From Promethearchaeia archaeon (GTDB taxonomy: Archaea; Asgardarchaeota; Lokiarchaeia; Sigyniarchaeales; SOKP01): a stretch of 17,009 nucleotides of DNA. The position numbers were made by a program, and so were the translations under genes. The stretch spans positions 1 to 17,009 of the forward strand of contig JAHQWY010000041.1 in the NCBI GenBank assembly GCA_029856445.1, in the 5' to 3' direction. Below the pieces are notes generated by a model. It did not search any database and had not been told where the DNA came from. It saw only the letters and a list, made by a program, of their open reading frames with translations. Shown here in pieces: positions 14,802-17,009 of this stretch (the first letter of the stretch is position 1; each line of letters starts with the position of its first letter).

Positions 14802-16211
14802 TTGACTGATTTTGAGAAATTGTTTAATCCTAGAAGTGTTGGGATTATAGGGGTTAATGAAAAACGAACTGGCAGATACTGGGTTAATTGTTTTACACAG
14901 AGTGGCTTTGATAAACCATTATACCTTTTTAATCCTTATTTAAAGGGGGAATTAATTGAGGGTCTTCCTGTCTATGGGTCTGTTTTAGAGATTCCTGATG
15001 ATAAACCTATTGATTATGTAATTGTCGCCGTTCCAGCAAGAATATGTCCTACTGTCCTCGAGGAATGTGGAAAAAAAGGCGTTGCATTTGCTACAATTTT
15101 TGCTTCAGGATTTTCTGAAGTTGGTAATCGTCATTTAGAAATAGAAGTATTAGAAGTTGTAAAAAGATATAATATACGAGTAATTGGACCGAATTGCATG
15201 GGGATCTTTGTCCCCAAAAACAAAATCACCTTTTCACTTGGTCTTCTCACAAATGAATCCGGCAATTTTAGTGGTGTTTTTCAATCTGGAGGTTTAGCTA
15301 TATACATTGCTGCGAAAGGTCAGTCGATATATGGTACATTTCCTAGTAAAATACTCTCGATTGGAAATCAAATAGATTTAAATTTTGTTGATTTTTTGGA
15401 ATATTTTGTAGAAGATGACGAGACTAATATTATTGCACTTTATGTAGAAAACATAAAAAGCAAAACCATTGGTCAAAAATTTTTGAAAGTAGTCAAAGAA
15501 CTAACAATGAAAGGAAAGCCGGTAATTTTATGGAAAGTGGGAAGTGGAGAGGCAACAAGAGAGACCATCATATCTCATACAGGTGGATTAGCAGGTTCTT
15601 TACAAATATGGGAAGCTGTGGCAAAACAAACTGGGGCTTTAATGGTAAAAGATTCAAATGAATTAATCAATTTAGCAATGGCTTTTCAACATATTAGTAG
15701 TATGCCTTTAAATAGAAATATGGGGATTACCACAGGAGGAGGTGGTGCTTCGATCGAGACAGCAGATACGTTTGAAAGGCACAATTTAAAAGTTCCTAAA
15801 CTTGCACCAGAGACTATTGAAAAATTTGGAACATTTGTACCTGATGTAAATACAATTTTTAGAAATCCCCTTGATTTAGGAGGAAGTATGGGAAATCCAG
15901 AGATATTTTATAAAACCCTAATAACTTTAGATTCTGATCCTAGTATCTCTGCTGTAATTTTTATAAAAACCTATGATTTCAACCATGTGTTTCTCGAAAC
16001 AATTAAAAGAGCTTATAAAGAGATGAAAAAACCACTTATATGTATTGCATATAAAATTGTGGATGATACTAGTGATTATGCTAATAAAGTCCATTTCAAA
16101 AGAGAGTTGTTTAAATTAAAAATCCCTGTATTCGAATCAGTAGATTTAGCAGCTAAAGCTTTGGATAAATTATGCAGCTTCCGAGAGTTTCAAAGTAAGC
16201 AAGACTCTTAA
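14802..16211 (+). CDS. Acyl-CoA synthetase (NDP-forming), alpha subunit
   Basis: This 469-residue protein matches the alpha subunit of ADP-forming acetyl-/acyl-CoA synthetase, which makes ATP from an acyl-CoA at the end of peptide or sugar fermentation. The N-terminal CoA-binding Rossmann domain (about 1-140) opens NPRSVGIIGVNEKRTG and includes VIVAVPA, FASGFSEVG and RVIGPNCMG. The succinyl-CoA-ligase-like domains follow: FQSGGLAIYIAAKG (160-173), SIGNQIDLNFVDFLEYF, and SHTGGLAGS with H259, the histidine phosphorylated during catalysis. A third region (about 300-460) ends IPVFESVDLAAKAL. The ATP-grasp beta subunit is not fused and not among the neighbours, so a partner must be encoded elsewhere. 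The start is TTG; no ATG occurs for over 100 codons and the conserved fold begins at residue 8. A T-tract follows the gene. Confidence 0.9.
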   Translation: MTDFEKLFNPRSVGIIGVNEKRTGRYWVNCFTQSGFDKPLYLFNPYLKGELIEGLPVYGSVLEIPDDKPIDYVIVAVPARICPTVLEECGKKGVAFATIFASGFSEVGNRHLEIEVLEVVKRYNIRVIGPNCMGIFVPKNKITFSLGLLTNESGNFSGVFQSGGLAIYIAAKGQSIYGTFPSKILSIGNQIDLNFVDFLEYFVEDDETNIIALYVENIKSKTIGQKFLKVVKELTMKGKPVILWKVGSGEATRETIISHTGGLAGSLQIWEAVAKQTGALMVKDSNELINLAMAFQHISSMPLNRNMGITTGGGGASIETADTFERHNLKVPKLAPETIEKFGTFVPDVNTIFRNPLDLGGSMGNPEIFYKTLITLDSDPSISAVIFIKTYDFNHVFLETIKRAYKEMKKPLICIAYKIVDDTSDYANKVHFKRELFKLKIPVFESVDLAAKALDKLCSFREFQSKQDS

Positions 16212-16257
16212 CTTAAAAACCTGCTAAATTCAAGTTTTCATCGCATTTTTTATAAAA

Positions 16258-16270
16258 TTTTCTTTTTTTT
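16258..16270 (+). terminator. T-tract terminator after the acyl-CoA synthetase gene
   Basis: TTTTCTTTTTTTT lies 46 bases after the stop codon and about 20 bases before the next TATA box. Confidence 0.5.
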
Positions 16271-16286
16271 ACAAAAAATTTAAGTC

Positions 16287-16295
16287 TTATATAAT
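16287..16295 (+). promoter_or_regulatory. TATA box of the first small paralog gene
   Basis: TTATATAAT is about 60 bases before the ribosome-binding site of the first paralog. The equivalent TTTTAAATA stands at nearly the same distance before the second paralog. Confidence 0.45.
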
Positions 16296-16367
16296 AGCAA
16301 AATCAACTATCAATTACATCGAAATCTAATTATAATAATATATAGAATATAAGAGGTGGTAATCATA
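16291..16367 (+). repeat. Conserved promoter/leader block, copy 1
   Basis: This block aligns with the DNA at about 16794-16874. Shared pieces include AATAGCA, AAAATYRACTATYAAYTAC, CGAAATCTAATT and the RGAGGT ribosome-binding site, in the same order and spacing. It shows that the paralogs duplicated with their promoters and that the leader has remained conserved. Confidence 0.6.
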
Positions 16368-16694
16368 ACATTAATTTTTACACGAGCTTATTATCCTCCA
16401 AATCAGGGTAATAAAATAGGAAAGAAGTTTATAGAGTGGTTTAAAGATGATCCTCCAGATCCTTCAATAGACAAAACTCTTTGTATTGGTGTTACATCAA
16501 CCGAAACAGGAGATATAATGGTTATTGGGATAGGCCAAGTCGGGGAAGGAAAAGAGAAAGAAGCGTTGGAACGATCTGCAAGACAAAATACCTTTCTAGC
16601 AAATGAAGTTGAAGGTTATAAAGCTAAAACTGAAATCATCTTTGACTATACAGAGGCATATAAGATAATAAACATGACTGCTCCTGAGTTATAG
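16356..16694 (+). CDS. Small unrecognised protein, first of two tandem paralogs
   Basis: This is a cytoplasmic protein of about 110 residues with no named family that I can recognise. It reads as a small alpha/beta domain: a first strand (TLIFTRAYYPP), a helix with GNKIGKKFIEWF, a PPDPS turn, a strand (TLCIGVTSTETGDIMVIGIG), a long helix (EKEALERSARQNTFLANEV) and a last strand and tail ending AYKIINMTAPEL. The next gene shares the N-terminal pattern. The start is doubtful. GTG at 16356 is the only standard codon, but it lies within AGAGGTGG, which aligns with the ribosome-binding site of the second copy. The codon aligned with that copy's ATG is ATA at 16365. A non-standard start or a mutated start are both possible. 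Confidence 0.6.
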   Translation: MVIITLIFTRAYYPPNQGNKIGKKFIEWFKDDPPDPSIDKTLCIGVTSTETGDIMVIGIGQVGEGKEKEALERSARQNTFLANEVEGYKAKTEIIFDYTEAYKIINMTAPEL

Positions 16695-16732
16695 CTTATA
16701 AGATCAATGGAGTGGAAGCACCAGAATTATAA
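16694..16732 (+). pseudogene. Relic of a third paralog: 13-codon C-terminal tail
   Basis: Directly after the stop of the first paralog, in another frame, codons read AYKINGVEAPEL and then TAA. The intact gene ends AYKIINMTAPEL, then TAG. Eight of twelve residues match, and the matching Ala, Pro, Glu and stop codons differ at third positions, as expected of an old coding copy. No start or body remains, so it is a fossil left by tandem duplication and deletion. Confidence 0.5.
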
Positions 16733-16749
16733 AGATCAACTTATAAAAA

Positions 16750-16759
16750 TTTTTTTTTT
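16750..16759 (+). terminator. T-tract terminator after the first paralog
   Basis: Ten consecutive T residues lie 55 bases after the stop codon and before the TATA box of the second paralog. Confidence 0.5.
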
Positions 16760-16790
16760 AATTTCTACTAATTTTGATATATTTGTAAAA

Positions 16791-16799
16791 TTTTAAATA
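16791..16799 (+). promoter_or_regulatory. TATA box of the second small paralog gene
   Basis: TTTTAAATA stands at the position equivalent to TTATATAAT of the first copy, about 64 bases before the ribosome-binding site. Confidence 0.4.
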
Positions 16800-16874
16800 G
16801 CAGTAAAATTGACTATTAACTACTACGAAATCTAATTTTAAAAATAAAATTGATAGATGGAGGTAGATGATATG
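16794..16874 (+). repeat. Conserved promoter/leader block, copy 2
   Basis: This is the counterpart of the block at 16291-16367. The leader before the second paralog keeps the same ordered motifs and ends in GGAGGT and ATG. Confidence 0.6.
16859..16864 (+). promoter_or_regulatory. Shine-Dalgarno site of the second paralog
   Basis: GGAGGT is seven bases before the ATG at 16872. An earlier ATG at 16867 is out of frame and soon meets a stop, so 16872 is the start. Confidence 0.7.
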
Positions 16875-17009
16875 CCATATATAATGTCATTTGTTAAATA
16901 TCCTAGTCATCTGGGACCAAAACTTGCAAAAAAATATCTTGAATACATACAAAAATTTCCTCCTGATAGTTCCTTAGGAGACCTTATTATACCATCAGCA
17001 GTAAAAATA
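16872..17009 (+). CDS. Small unrecognised protein, second tandem paralog (C-terminus outside window)
   Basis: Forty-six codons are visible: MPYIMSFVKYPSHLGPKLAK, then KYLEYIQKFPPDSSLGDLII and PSAVKI, open to the window edge. It aligns with the first paralog over the whole visible part: hydrophobic first strand, P..G.K..KK(Y/F)(L/I)E(Y/W) helix, PPD.S turn, then a second strand. The start is firm, with ATG and a good GGAGGT site. Function is unknown. The paralogs sit head to tail with separate terminators and promoters, so each is probably expressed on its own. Confidence 0.75.
   Translation, partial: MPYIMSFVKYPSHLGPKLAKKYLEYIQKFPPDSSLGDLIIPSAVKI

Noticed and set aside
16697..16741. GATCAA sequences downstream of the first paralog as further TetR operators
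   Set aside because: They are single half-sites without the paired palindrome, and one falls in the coding relic AYKIN, which explains it better.

Overview
The window looks like a piece of an AT-rich archaeal chromosome, roughly 30 % G+C by eye, most likely from an Asgard/Promethearchaeota (Lokiarchaeia-like) genome. The archaeal signs are TATA-type promoter boxes 25-30 bases before start points, probable leaderless genes, T-tract terminators, an NDP-forming acyl-CoA synthetase alpha subunit, and frequent GTG/TTG starts. The Asgard placement is an inference from gene style (a long TPR-like repeat protein, tandem small paralogs). No rRNA, tRNA, CRISPR array or transposase was seen, and no gene-free stretch exceeds about 240 bases.

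Layout. Bases 1-1677 (minus) hold the N-terminal 559 codons of a large helical-repeat protein that runs off the left edge. It is divergent from a small three-helix membrane protein (1867-2250, plus). A probable two-gene unit follows on the plus strand: a cysteine-rich DUF3795-like protein (2372-2950) and a YtcJ-type amidohydrolase (2979-4556). From 4656 to 12725 all genes are on the minus strand. In transcription order they are a MacB/LolD-type ABC ATPase with its eight-helix FtsX-type permease, an ABC-2-type ATPase/permease pair, a 391-residue protein of unknown function, and a calcineurin-like metallophosphoesterase.

A TetR-family regulator (12906-13517, plus) is divergent from the MacB-like operon. 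The intergenic region carries four copies of a 13-base palindrome, consensus YGATCAnTGATCR, placed around both core promoters. This looks like a self-regulated, ligand-responsive export module. A CX5R protein phosphatase (minus) converges on the regulator.

The right part, plus strand, has a Nudix hydrolase, a stand-alone acyl-CoA synthetase alpha subunit, and two tandem small paralogs. The second of these is cut by the window end. Between the paralogs lies a 13-codon relic matching the C-terminal end of the family, and the two genes share a conserved promoter/leader. This is evidence of repeated local duplication and decay.

The points most worth a second look are the four-operator array, the paralog tandem with its fossil tail and odd start codon, the roughly 60-residue repeat architecture of the leftmost protein, the orphan membrane-anchor-like reading frame at 14100-14195, and the unrecognised 391-residue protein.
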